Positions 38,192-46,403 of a stretch of 64,000 nt of DNA are shown piece by piece. The notes beneath the pieces were generated by a model. That model worked only from the letters and a program-made list of their open reading frames with translations. It was not told where the DNA came from and did not search any database. The translations under genes were made by a program, and so were the position numbers. The stretch is taken from the NCBI RefSeq assembly GCF_000429045.1, contig NZ_AUBC01000004.1:186001-250000 (forward strand), written 5' to 3'. Each line of letters starts with the position of its first letter. The stretch's first letter is position 1. Source of the stretch: Salinarimonas rosea DSM 21201. Lineage in GTDB: Bacteria > Pseudomonadota > Alphaproteobacteria > Rhizobiales > Beijerinckiaceae.

Positions 38192-38917
38192 ATGAACGCC
38201 CCCTCCCCCGCCTCGTCCGTCCCCGCCGGTGCGGCGATCGTCGTCGGCGCCTCCGGCGGCATCGGCGCCGCGCTCGCGGACGTGCTCGCAGCGGACGGTC
38301 GCTTCGCGCCCGTGCTGCGTGCCTCCCGCGCCGGCGGCCCGCCCCTCGACGTCGCCGACGAGGCGACGGTCGCCGCCTTCGCCGAGGGCCTCGAGGCGCG
38401 GCTCGCGGGCGCGCCGCTGACGCTCGTGATCGATGCGACCGGCCTGCTCCACGATGCCGACATGCGACCGGAGCGCTCCTGGCGGGACATCACGCCCGAG
38501 ACGATGGCGCGCAGCTTCGCCGTCAACGCGATCGGTCCGGCGCTCCTCCTCAAGCACCTCGCCCCGCGGCTCGCGGACGGGGGCAAGGCGACGTTCGCGA
38601 CCCTGTCCGCCAAGGTGGGCTCGATCGGGGACAATCGCCTGGGCGGCTGGTACGCCTACCGGGCCTCGAAGGCGGCGCTCAACCAGATCGTCCGCACGGC
38701 TGCGGTCGAGCTCGCCCGGCGTCGGCCACGGGCCTTGTGCGTGGCGCTTCATCCGGGCACCGTCGACACGCGGCTGACCGCGCCGTTCGCCAAGGCCGGC
38801 CTCGCGGTCGCGACGCCGGACGTCGCCGCGGCGCGGCTGCTCGCGGTGCTGGACGGGCTGCCGGCAGACGCGACGGGCGGGTTCTACGACTATCGCGGCG
38901 AGCCGCTGCCCTGGTGA
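38192..38917 (+). CDS. short-chain dehydrogenase/reductase
   Basis: 241 aa Rossmann-fold oxidoreductase. Cofactor motif AIVVGASGGIGAALADVL (GxxxGxG type), LVIDATGLLHDADM, NAIGPALLLKHLAP and the catalytic YAYRASKAALNQIV (Y-x-x-x-K). It ends GFYDYRGEPLPW. It resembles the CsgA-like group of SDRs. The start ATG 38192 gives MNAPSPASSV; RBS is weak. Substrate unknown. The next gene follows after 81 bp. Confidence 0.9.
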   Translation: MNAPSPASSVPAGAAIVVGASGGIGAALADVLAADGRFAPVLRASRAGGPPLDVADEATVAAFAEGLEARLAGAPLTLVIDATGLLHDADMRPERSWRDITPETMARSFAVNAIGPALLLKHLAPRLADGGKATFATLSAKVGSIGDNRLGGWYAYRASKAALNQIVRTAAVELARRRPRALCVALHPGTVDTRLTAPFAKAGLAVATPDVAAARLLAVLDGLPADATGGFYDYRGEPLPW

Positions 38918-38998
38918 CCGATCGCCGCACCGGCGCTTGCCGGACGCCGCACGGCGCCTAGCTCCCAAATGGTGCGATTCGCCATCCGGAGCCCTCCC

Positions 38999-39415
38999 AT
39001 GCGCGCCCTCCTCGCCGCCCTGACGCTGCTCCTCGCCGCCGCCGTCCTCCCCGTCGCCGGAGCGCGGGCCGACGAGGCGGCGGCTCGCTCGGTCATCGAG
39101 GCGCAGCTGCGCGCCTTCCTCGCCGACGACGGCGCGCGGGCCTATTCCTACGCCGCGCCGGGCATCAAGCGCATCTTCCCGAGCCAGGACCGGTTCATGG
39201 CCATGGTGCGCCAGGGCTACCCGCCGGTCTACCGCCCGCGCGACTTCAGCTTCGACACCTATCGCGAGACGCCCGCCGGCCCGATCCAGGAGGTGACGAT
39301 CATCGACCATACGGGCGTCGCCTGGCGGGCGATCTACGCGCTGGAGCAGCAGCCCGACGGCAGCTGGAAGATCTCCGGCTGCCAGCTCCTGCGCCTTCCC
39401 GGCGTGAGCGCCTGA
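38999..39415 (+). CDS. DUF4864 secreted protein
   Basis: 138 aa. Sec signal MRALLAALTLLLAAAVLPVA (cleavage near ARA-DE), then a small NTF2-like alpha+beta domain: ARSVIEAQLRAFLADDGARA, QDRFMAMVRQGYPPVYRPRD and DGSWKISGCQLLRLPG. The FMAMVRQGYPPVYRP run is typical of DUF4864. Periplasmic, function unknown. ATG 38999 is preferred over 38969 because it begins the signal peptide. Convergent with the M24 gene, 7 bp away. Confidence 0.82.
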   Translation: MRALLAALTLLLAAAVLPVAGARADEAAARSVIEAQLRAFLADDGARAYSYAAPGIKRIFPSQDRFMAMVRQGYPPVYRPRDFSFDTYRETPAGPIQEVTIIDHTGVAWRAIYALEQQPDGSWKISGCQLLRLPGVSA

Positions 39416-39422
39416 GCGGCGA

Positions 39423-40610
39423 TCAGACGCGCACGAGCGCGAGCGAGGCGGCGGACAGCGGCTCGGCGCCGCGCTCGCCGACGAGCGAGGTGCGGCCGAG
39501 CGTCATCGCCAGCCCCGCCGCCTCGTCGAACAGGATCATGTGGGCGAAGAACACGTTGCCGGGCCGGGCCTCGTAGGATTGGCCCGCGTAGAGCATCGGC
39601 CAGTCCATCCAGTTCGGCGCGAAGGTCGTGCCCAGCGAGTAGCCGCAGGCGTTGAGCCGGGCGTGCCCCCAGCCGGCGGCATCGAGGACGCGGGCGTGCG
39701 CGTCGAAGGCCTCGCCGATCGGCCGTCCGGGGCGCAGCGCCTCCTCGGTCGCGAGCAGCGCCTCGTGCGCCGCGGCGTGCATCGCGGTCAGACGCGGGTC
39801 GAGGCGGCCGACGACGAAGGTGCGCATCAGCGCCGCGTGGTAGTGCCGGTAGACGCCCGCATGCTCGAGCGTGAGCATGTCGTCGGCGGACAGCGTGCGC
39901 CGGCCGGTGTAGTAGCGGCACATCAGGGCGCCCGGCCCCGAGCCGATGATGAACTCGTTCGCCGGATCGTCGCCGCCGCCGCGTGCGATCGCCCCATGCA
40001 TGTCGGCGAGGATGTCGCCTTCGAACACGCCCGCCGCCGCCCGCGCCTGCGCCGCCGCCAGCGCCGCGTCCGCGAGCTCCGCCGCCCGGCGTACGTAGGC
40101 GATCTCGGCCGCGCTCTTCACCGCGCGCAGCCGCGAGACGAGGTGGGAGGCGTCCTCGAGCGAGAAGGCGTCCCCGAGCGCCGCCTCGAGCCGCTTGCCC
40201 TTGGCGGCCGTCAGCCCGTAGGCCTCGTACTCGAGGCCCAGGCGCTTCCCCGAGAGGCCGAGCTCGCCGAGGATCTCCACGAGCTCCGCCTCCGGCATCG
40301 CCCCCTCGCGGTCGCGCCAGATCCGCACGTCCTCGACGGTCGAGGTGAACGCCGCCTGCAGCCGGTCCGCGGAGCGGGTGAGGAGAACGAGGCGGCCGTC
40401 CGCGGTCAGCACCATCGCCTGGAAGTGCACGTAGCCGAACGTGTCGTAGCCCGTGAGCCAGTACATGCTCTCCTGGCGGAACATCACGAGCGCCGACAGA
40501 CCCTCGCGCTCCATGGCGGCGATCGTCGCGCCGACGCGCGCCTCGAGCTCGGCCTTCGTGAAGTGCAGGTTCTTCGGGTCGTTCTTCCTGTCGATTTTCG
40601 GGTCGTTCAT
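39423..40610 (-). CDS. M24-fold (pita-bread) protein, creatinase-like, metal site degraded
   Basis: 395 aa with the two-domain layout of Xaa-Pro peptidases and creatinase: N-terminal creatinase_N (HFTKAELEARVGATIAAMER, YWLTGYDTFGYVHFQ) and C-terminal pita-bread domain. The usual metal ligands are missing: the D-x-G-A motif reads TLEHAG, the S-D-x-T-R-T motif reads HAALMRTF, and G-H-G/S-x-G reads CGYSLG. The LTLEHAGVYRHYHAALMRT pattern recalls metal-free creatinase (LSLN...YYTALERT). So this is unlikely to be an ordinary metallopeptidase; it may be a metal-independent amidinohydrolase-like enzyme or a pseudoenzyme. Start ATG 40610. Confidence 0.82.
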   Translation of the reverse strand: MNDPKIDRKNDPKNLHFTKAELEARVGATIAAMEREGLSALVMFRQESMYWLTGYDTFGYVHFQAMVLTADGRLVLLTRSADRLQAAFTSTVEDVRIWRDREGAMPEAELVEILGELGLSGKRLGLEYEAYGLTAAKGKRLEAALGDAFSLEDASHLVSRLRAVKSAAEIAYVRRAAELADAALAAAQARAAAGVFEGDILADMHGAIARGGGDDPANEFIIGSGPGALMCRYYTGRRTLSADDMLTLEHAGVYRHYHAALMRTFVVGRLDPRLTAMHAAAHEALLATEEALRPGRPIGEAFDAHARVLDAAGWGHARLNACGYSLGTTFAPNWMDWPMLYAGQSYEARPGNVFFAHMILFDEAAGLAMTLGRTSLVGERGAEPLSAASLALVRV

Positions 40611-40861
40611 CGGTGCGTCCTCCGGCAACCGCGCGACGAGGCGGTACTGCGTCGTACCACCGGATGGAACGGGACCGTACCCCCGCACCCCGGCGATCCG
40701 TCGTTCCGGGATGCGTCGCGCCATATCCGGACGGCGGAGCGGCATGCCCGAGGTCAGGAAGCACGAGCGAGAGTCCTATTCAACGAACTGCGTGTGGGTA
40801 TAATATCGCGCTCGTGCAGACCGCCCGCGAGGTGCGGTGTGCCGCAGAAATGGGGGGTGCC

Positions 40862-41317
40862 ATGTTTCGGGTCTTCATTGCCGCGCTCGCACTCGCGACG
40901 CTCGCAGGATCGCCGTCGGTCGGGCAGAACGTCGGCCGCAATCCGGCTTTCGGGACGATCAACCTCAACGCCAACTTTCCCAACGATCCCCGTTGGGTGA
41001 ACGTCCGTGCGGGGGGCACGCGCAGCGCCTCCTCGGTGACGTCGTGCCAGGGATCCATGGCGGACGCACCGGACGTGCGCGTCAACTACGTCGCGGCCCC
41101 GGGATTCGCGCTCACCTTCTTCGTGCGATCCAACTCCGACACGATCCTCGTCATCAACGATCCGAGCGGTGCCTGGCATTGCGACGACGACAGTGGCGGC
41201 AATCTCGACCCGCTGCTGAAGTTCAACAGCCCCTTGTCGGGCCAGTACGACGTGTGGGTCGGGCACTACGAAGGCGGTCGGCTGATCCCCGCGCAGCTCG
41301 GCATCACGGAGCGCTGA
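40862..41317 (+). CDS. secreted protein with PPC-like beta-sandwich
   Basis: 151 aa. Signal peptide MFRVFIAALALATLAGSPSV (cleavage near VGQ-NV). The remainder resembles the bacterial pre-peptidase C-terminal (PPC) domain: VRSNSDTILVINDPSGAWHC, DDDSGGNLDPLLKF and SGQYDVWVGHYEGG. PPC domains occur at the ends of secreted proteases; here it is alone. Two Cys could form a disulfide in the periplasm. GGGGGGTGCC precedes the ATG. It ends 7 bp from the convergent patatin gene. Confidence 0.75.
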   Translation: MFRVFIAALALATLAGSPSVGQNVGRNPAFGTINLNANFPNDPRWVNVRAGGTRSASSVTSCQGSMADAPDVRVNYVAAPGFALTFFVRSNSDTILVINDPSGAWHCDDDSGGNLDPLLKFNSPLSGQYDVWVGHYEGGRLIPAQLGITER

Positions 41318-41324
41318 CGGGCCG

Positions 41325-43064
41325 TCAGGGCCGCGGCGTGATCCGCAGCGCGCTTTCCGGCTGCGGGATGTCGGCGTGCGGCGCGAGCGGGCCGTTCCAG
41401 GCCGAGACGTGCGCCATCAGCGCGTCGAAGCGCGCGAGCATCGCCGTCATCGTCTGGGCGGGCGTGCCGCCGAAGCTCTTCGGCGCCTTGGAGATCGCCG
41501 CGAGTTCCTGCGCGAGCGTGCGCCCGTTCGGCCCGGCGACCGCGCCCCAGCGCTCGGCGCTCGTCGCGAGCGTCTCCTCCAGCCGGGCGTAGGCGACGAG
41601 GAACCGGCGCCAGCGGTGGTCGTCGAAGTCGAAGGCGCCGCTCGCCAGCAGCGCCCCGGCCTGGGCTCCGAGCTTCGTGAGATCGTCGATCACCGGCTGC
41701 GGCATGTCGACGTCGAAGCCGCCTTCGTTTTCCTCGAGGTAGACGTCGGCGACGCGCTCGCGATAGCCCGGCAGCGCCGTCTGCAGCCGGTCCTGCCACT
41801 CCTGCATGGCGTCGAGCGCCACCGAGAGGAAGGCGATCGGCCCCTCCGGCTCGAGGTAGCTGCGCCAGGGATCGGGATCGGGCTCGGTCGGCAGCACGAC
41901 CCGCGGCTTCGTGTGCAGCGTGCCGGCGGGCTCGAGCGAGATGCCGAAGGTGGGCCGGCGCGGCAGCAGCGCGTCGAAGAAGTGGATCGGGAAGTTGCTG
42001 GACAGCCCGCCGTCGCTGAACAGGACGCGGCGGATGGTGCCCCCACGGTCGGGCGCGTGCAGCGGCACGGCCGAGATCAGGATCGGGAAGGACAGGCTCA
42101 TGCGCGTCGCGACCGCGACCGGCAGGTCGTCCGGTCCGGGAAGCCGCCAGAGCCCCTCCTGCGGACCCGGTTCGGACTTCGGGCCGCGGGTCATCCAGTC
42201 GACGATCCAGCCCGGCATCACGCGCCGGAACTCGTCCTCGCGGAAGTAGAGCGCGGAGAACGCCTCGTGCGGACCGGTCCGCGCCAGCTCGGGCAGGCGG
42301 TGGGGCCGGCGCATCGCGAGGTTGGTCGTCATCATCGCGAGGGTGATGCGGCCGGGCGCGTCCTCCGGCGCGTCGGCGGGGCCGTTCGCCGCGAGGTCCC
42401 CGAAGGTGAGCGGCGTGCGCAGCGCCTCCCGGTCCTCCGGCGCCGGACGCCCCGCCGCGGCCTCGATCGCCTCGGCGAGCCAGTCGGCGAGGCCCACGCC
42501 CTCGGTGTCGGGCTGGGTCGGACCCGGGCACAGGCCACAGAAGTTCTCGCGCAGGACCCGCGTCGCACCGGCGATCACGCTCCAGGCGGTGAGCCCGACG
42601 GTGACGAGCGCGAAGACGAGGAGCGCGAAGAGGACAGCGAACAGGCTGCCGCCGATCGCCGTCGAGAACAGCCCGAGCACCAAGGCGATCATCGCGCCCA
42701 CGAGCACGAACTGGCCGTGATGGACGAGCAGCGCCCAGGCCGCGCGCCCGAGCCGGCGGTCGATCAGCCCGTGGCGCACGATCGCGTAGAGCGCGCGCGC
42801 CTCGGGCGCCGGCTGGAAGAGCTGCGGCAGGCGCTGCGTGATCTCTTTCGGCAGCCCCGCGACCACGTCGAACCCGCCGCCCGCCCGGTCGAGCTCGGCG
42901 GCAGCGGTGATCGCGGCGGCGATGGCCCCGACCGACGTGCCGCCGATCGAGCGGAAGCGGTAGCGCTTCGCCAGCTCGAGCACCGCCCCCGGGTAGACCA
43001 CGCCCGAGGTGACGCCGCCCTTCATGATCACGTCGCATGCCCGCGCGGGCGCCTCGTCTGCCAT
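41325..43064 (-). CDS. patatin-like phospholipase with internal membrane segments
   Basis: 579 aa. Catalytic dyad: Ser44 in the GxSxG motif GGTSVGAIAAAIT, and Asp near 350 in FSDGGLSSNFPIHFFDALL; an oxyanion-hole Gly stretch GGVTSGVVYPGAV lies near residue 16. About residues 119-168 form two strongly hydrophobic segments (VLVGAMIALVLGLFSTAIGG; LFAVLFALLVFALVTVGL), so the protein is probably membrane-bound. The C-terminal third is soluble and helical. Start ATG 43064. Hydrolyses membrane or dietary acyl esters; substrate unknown. Confidence 0.88.
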   Translation of the reverse strand: MADEAPARACDVIMKGGVTSGVVYPGAVLELAKRYRFRSIGGTSVGAIAAAITAAAELDRAGGGFDVVAGLPKEITQRLPQLFQPAPEARALYAIVRHGLIDRRLGRAAWALLVHHGQFVLVGAMIALVLGLFSTAIGGSLFAVLFALLVFALVTVGLTAWSVIAGATRVLRENFCGLCPGPTQPDTEGVGLADWLAEAIEAAAGRPAPEDREALRTPLTFGDLAANGPADAPEDAPGRITLAMMTTNLAMRRPHRLPELARTGPHEAFSALYFREDEFRRVMPGWIVDWMTRGPKSEPGPQEGLWRLPGPDDLPVAVATRMSLSFPILISAVPLHAPDRGGTIRRVLFSDGGLSSNFPIHFFDALLPRRPTFGISLEPAGTLHTKPRVVLPTEPDPDPWRSYLEPEGPIAFLSVALDAMQEWQDRLQTALPGYRERVADVYLEENEGGFDVDMPQPVIDDLTKLGAQAGALLASGAFDFDDHRWRRFLVAYARLEETLATSAERWGAVAGPNGRTLAQELAAISKAPKSFGGTPAQTMTAMLARFDALMAHVSAWNGPLAPHADIPQPESALRITPRP

Positions 43065-43170
43065 CGCCTGTCCCCCCGCAGCCTGTCCGGGTGTGGATCA
43101 GGCCACAGGATCGGGGGTCGCGTAAAGCACGGCTCGGCGGCGCGGCGGCGTGCAATCGGGAGCGCGCGGC

Positions 43171-43983
43171 TCAGCGGCCCCGCCAGCGCGGCGGGCGCTT
43201 CGCGAGAAAGGCTTCCATCCCCTCGCGGAAATCGGCGCTCGTGTAGCAGGACACGACGAGATCGTCGCCCGCACCCGGCTCTGCGTCCGAGCCCGCGCGC
43301 GCCAGCGCGAGGCCGCGCTTCGTCGCGGCGAGGGTCAGCGGCGCGTGATCGGCGATCGTCGCGGCGAGCTCCGAGACCCGGGCCTCCAGCGCCGGCACGT
43401 CGGGCGCGACCTCGCCGAGGAAGCCCTTGGCCAGCGCCTCGGGCGCCGGCAGGAGGCGCGCGGTGAAGATCATCTCCTTCACCGTCGCGGCGCCGACGAG
43501 CGCGTCGAGCCGCGCGAGATTACGCACCGACAGGCAATTGCCGAGCGTGCGGGCGATGGGAAAGCCGATCCGTGCCCCGGCCTCGGCGATGCGCAGGTCG
43601 CAGCAGGCCGCAATCGCCGCGCCGCCGCCGGTGCAGGCGCCGGCGATCATCGCTATCGTGGGCTTGGCGAGGCTCTCGAGCCGGCCGAGCACCCGCTCGA
43701 TGCGCGCCTCGTAGGCGAGCGCGTCGTCGGCGGTGCGCACGTCCCGGAACGCCGCGATGTCGGTGCCCGCCGCGAAGGCCTTGCCGCCGGCCCCGGACAG
43801 CACCACGACCCGCACCGCGTCGTCCGCTTCCAGGGCCCCGCACAGGTCGTGCAGCTCCTCGTACATGGCGAAGGTGAAGGCGTTGCGCGCCGCCGCACGG
43901 TCGAACACCACGTGCGCGACGCCGTCCTCGATCGTGTGGCGCACCCGGCCCTCGCCGGCTCCCTCGACTCGCGTCCCGCTCAT
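43171..43983 (-). CDS. enoyl-CoA hydratase/isomerase family protein
   Basis: 270 aa crotonase-fold protein. CoA-binding/oxyanion regions FDRAAARNAFTFAMYEELHD, GKAFAAGTDIAAF and IAGACTGGGAAIAACCDLRI are intact. The usual hydratase Glu pair is not evident: the second position region reads FPIARTLGNCLSV, so isomerase, hydrolase or another crotonase activity is possible. Start ATG 43983 (MSGTRVEGAG). Same strand as the patatin gene and 106 bp upstream. Confidence 0.87.
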   Translation of the reverse strand: MSGTRVEGAGEGRVRHTIEDGVAHVVFDRAAARNAFTFAMYEELHDLCGALEADDAVRVVVLSGAGGKAFAAGTDIAAFRDVRTADDALAYEARIERVLGRLESLAKPTIAMIAGACTGGGAAIAACCDLRIAEAGARIGFPIARTLGNCLSVRNLARLDALVGAATVKEMIFTARLLPAPEALAKGFLGEVAPDVPALEARVSELAATIADHAPLTLAATKRGLALARAGSDAEPGAGDDLVVSCYTSADFREGMEAFLAKRPPRWRGR

Positions 43984-44153
43984 CGCCCGTCCTTCCGCGA
44001 TCCCGACGCTCCGGATGTAGCCCGCGCCCGCCCGCGCGTCATCCGCCACATCCGGCGAAGAAACAGGGAGCCGGTCGCGCGCGTTGACCTACGGCAAAGC
44101 TCGTGAGCGCGTGATGCCGCAGGCTGCGATCGGAGAACAGGGAAGGATCCGGA

Positions 44154-44504
44154 ATGGCGACCAATCTCGACTGGACGTGGATGTTCACCTCGCCGCAGGG
44201 CCGCATCGAGCGCGGACGCTGGTGGATCGGCGTCATCGCCCTGCTCGTCGTCGCGGCGATCTCCACCGTCGTCTTCGGCACCGACGGGCTCGTGGCCTTC
44301 ATCATCGCGATCGCCCTCCAGCTCGCGGGCCTGATGCTGCACATCAAGCGCTGCCACGACCGCGACAAGTCCGGCTGGTGGTGCCTGCTGCTGCTGATCC
44401 CGTTCGTCGGCTTTCTGTGGGCGCTGATCGATCTGGGCCTGCTCGAGGGCACGCCGGGCGACAACCGCTTCGGGCCGGACCCGCTGGCGCGCGCCGAGGT
44501 GTGA
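44154..44504 (+). CDS. DUF805 membrane protein
   Basis: 116 aa with three hydrophobic segments. DUF805/YhaH hallmarks are FTSPQGRIERGRWWIGVIAL, IKRCHDRDKSGWWCLLLLIP, LIDLGLLEGTPGDNRFGPDP. Inner-membrane protein of unknown function, widespread. AGGGAAGGATCCGGA precedes ATG 44154. Divergent from the enoyl-CoA hydratase gene. Confidence 0.92.
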   Translation: MATNLDWTWMFTSPQGRIERGRWWIGVIALLVVAAISTVVFGTDGLVAFIIAIALQLAGLMLHIKRCHDRDKSGWWCLLLLIPFVGFLWALIDLGLLEGTPGDNRFGPDPLARAEV

Positions 44505-44508
44505 CGGC

Positions 44509-44613
44509 TTGACCTCGGCCGGCCGGGTGGCTTAGCTGCCGGCCGTACGCTCATGGAGCTTTGATGCGAGAGCTTGTCGCCACGCGCTGACCGGGCCGCG
44601 ATCGTCGCGGCCC
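44509..44613 (+). promoter_or_regulatory. candidate promoter, two overlapping micro-ORFs and hairpin upstream of yjhX
   Basis: TTGACC (44509-44514), then TTAGCT after 17 bp. Downstream, ATG GAG CTT TGA (44553-44564) overlaps by one base a second micro-ORF, MRELVATR (44564-44590). A 9-bp perfect hairpin follows, GGGCCGCGA / TCGCGGCCC (44593-44613, TCG loop). The order (promoter, short peptide, hairpin, 97-nt gap, gene) has the look of a regulated leader, but nothing ties the peptide codons to the gene function. Confidence 0.3.
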
Positions 44614-44709
44614 CTCGGCACGCCCGCCCGAAGCCCCCGGACCCGCGCCGCGCGACGGCCGTCCGGGAGGGCGGGCGCTCGTCCACGCGACACGGGCTTC
44701 CGCACATCC

Positions 44710-44964
44710 ATGAACGTCTCCAAGCACGAGCAGCGCGTGCTCCACGCACTCGCGCAGGGCGGATTCATCCGCCACGTCCGCGACGGCCGCCGCATCGTCG
44801 GCGCCGCTTGCTTCACGAGAGAGGGCCACCGCCTCGCCGGCTTCCCGCTCGAGCTCTTCGAGCGGCTGCGCAAGCGCGGCCTCGTCGCCTCGCGCGACGG
44901 CGCACCCTACCGCATCTCGCAGCGCGGCCTCGCCGCGGTGCGCGCCCAGCTCGACAATCGCTGA
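44710..44964 (+). CDS. yjhX: YjhX family protein (UPF0386)
   Basis: 84 aa, the standard length. Matches the UPF0386/YjhX family along its whole length: MNVSKHEQRVLHALAQGGFI, ECF-like CFTREGHRLAGFPLELFERL, then GAPYRISQRGLAAVRAQLDN. The fold is a predicted winged helix. In E. coli YjhX has been described as a toxin with YjhQ as antitoxin; no yjhQ-like acetyltransferase is adjacent, so a toxin role here is doubtful. Confidence 0.9.
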   Translation: MNVSKHEQRVLHALAQGGFIRHVRDGRRIVGAACFTREGHRLAGFPLELFERLRKRGLVASRDGAPYRISQRGLAAVRAQLDNR

Positions 44965-44997
44965 CGCGCCAATGCCCACCTGGCCCACCTGAAAGAC

Positions 44998-45023
44998 GCG
45001 CCCGCCGCCCCGGCGGCGGGCGC
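44998..45023. terminator. strong hairpin between convergent yjhX and hemH
   Basis: A perfect GC-only palindrome, GCGCCCGCCGCC / GGCGGCGGGCGC, realistically an 11-bp stem with a 4-nt loop. On the minus strand it is followed by TCTTTC, giving a short U-rich tail for hemH. It lies 33 bp after yjhX and 14 bp after hemH, so it may serve both. Confidence 0.7.
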
Positions 45024-45037
45024 ATCAGGGACGATCG

Positions 45038-46192
45038 TCACAGCCAGCCCTGCAGCTCGCGGGCGATGACGTGATCGATCACCCGCATGCCCTCCTCCGA
45101 GTCGTTGAGGCAGGGCAGGTAGGCGAACTGCTCGCCGCCATTGTGCTCGAAGATCTCGCGGTTCTCGCCGTCGAGCTCCTCCAGCGTCTCCAGGCAGTCC
45201 GCCGAGAAGCCCGGGGCGACGATGGCGAGGCGCTTGACACCCCTCTCGGCGAGGCCCTTCACGGTCTCGTCGGTATAGGGCTGGAGCCACTCGTCGGGCC
45301 CGAAGCGGGACTGGAAGGTCAGCATCCAGCGCTCCTTCGGCCATCCGAGCGTCTCGCGCAGGAGGCGCGAGGTCTTGGCGCAGTGGCAGTGGTAGGGGTC
45401 GCCCTGGAGCAGGTACTTGCGCGGCACGCCGTGGAAGGAGGTGAGGATCATCTCCGGCTCGAAGTCGAGCTTCGCCAGCTCCTTCCTCATCGAATCCGCC
45501 AGCGCGTCGATGTAGACCGGGTCGTCGTGGTAGGGCGGCGCGACGCGCACGCTCGGCTGCCAGCGCATCCCCATCAGGGCCTCGAACGCCTTGTCGCAGG
45601 CGGTCGCCGAGGTGGCGGCGGAGTATTGCGGGTACATGGGCACCAGCAGGACGCGGTCGCACCCTTGCGCGAGCAGGTTCTCGAGCGCCGGCTTCACCGC
45701 GGGCTGGCCGTAGCGCATCGCCCAGTCGACGACGACGCGGTCGCCGGCGATCGCCGCGAGGCGCGCCTGCGCCTGCTCGGCCTGCGAGCGGGTGATGGTC
45801 TTGAGCGGACCCTCGTTGCGCTCCTTGTTCCAGATCAGGTCGTAGTCGCGGCCCTTCTTCTTCGGGCGCGTCTGGAGGATGATCAGGTTGAGGATCGGCC
45901 ACCACAGCCAGCGCGGCGTCTCGATCACCCGCTTGTCGGAGAGGAACTCCTTCAGGTAGGCGCGCATCGGCCAATAGGACGTCGCCTCCGGCGTGCCGAG
46001 GTTCATGATCAGCACGCCGAGCCGGCCGGCCTTCACCTGCGGATGGTCCGTGGGCAGCCGCACCGAGCGGAACTGCGCCTCGCGGGCGGCGTCGGCGCCG
46101 GCATGCTCGTGGCGCACCGGCTCCGGTCGCTCGCCCGCCGGCCGGCGGGTGGCCTGGAGGTCGAAGGAGGCGGGCTGGACGATCTCGTTCAT
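45038..46192 (-). CDS. hemH: ferrochelatase
   Basis: 384 aa; inserts Fe2+ into protoporphyrin IX, the last step of heme synthesis. GRLGVLIMNLGTPEATSYWP begins the core near residue 57; catalytic His lies in EMILTSFHGVPRKY; the GPDEWLQPYT and APGFSADCLETLEEL motifs complete the active site. The N-terminal extension of about 55 residues (PASFDLQATRRPAGERPEPV) is longer than in E. coli; internal starts are possible. CHCAKTSRLL follows the catalytic region. Single-gene unit. Confidence 0.95.
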   Translation of the reverse strand: MNEIVQPASFDLQATRRPAGERPEPVRHEHAGADAAREAQFRSVRLPTDHPQVKAGRLGVLIMNLGTPEATSYWPMRAYLKEFLSDKRVIETPRWLWWPILNLIILQTRPKKKGRDYDLIWNKERNEGPLKTITRSQAEQAQARLAAIAGDRVVVDWAMRYGQPAVKPALENLLAQGCDRVLLVPMYPQYSAATSATACDKAFEALMGMRWQPSVRVAPPYHDDPVYIDALADSMRKELAKLDFEPEMILTSFHGVPRKYLLQGDPYHCHCAKTSRLLRETLGWPKERWMLTFQSRFGPDEWLQPYTDETVKGLAERGVKRLAIVAPGFSADCLETLEELDGENREIFEHNGGEQFAYLPCLNDSEEGMRVIDHVIARELQGWL

Positions 46193-46403
46193 CGAGTAGC
46201 GGTCCTCGGGTCTCGTCGGGTCCGGCGCAGGGGCGTCGCGTCCGCACGAACGCGACGCCCGCGCTGCCCCCTAGATAGAGGGCCTGCGCGCGCATCTCAA
46301 ACGCATACGCACGATTCGAGAGCGGAGATGACTACGCGACAAGACAAAGCGCATCTCGGGCGCTATTGTCGCGCCCGCGATCCTTTCCAAGGGGCAATCA
46401 GAC

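Noticed and set aside
39423-40610. Assignment as ectoine hydrolase DoeA or prolidase
   Set aside because: The metal-ligand motifs are missing and no ectoine genes adjoin.
44710-44964. YjhX as the toxin of a local toxin-antitoxin pair
   Set aside because: No yjhQ-like acetyltransferase or other small antitoxin gene is adjacent.
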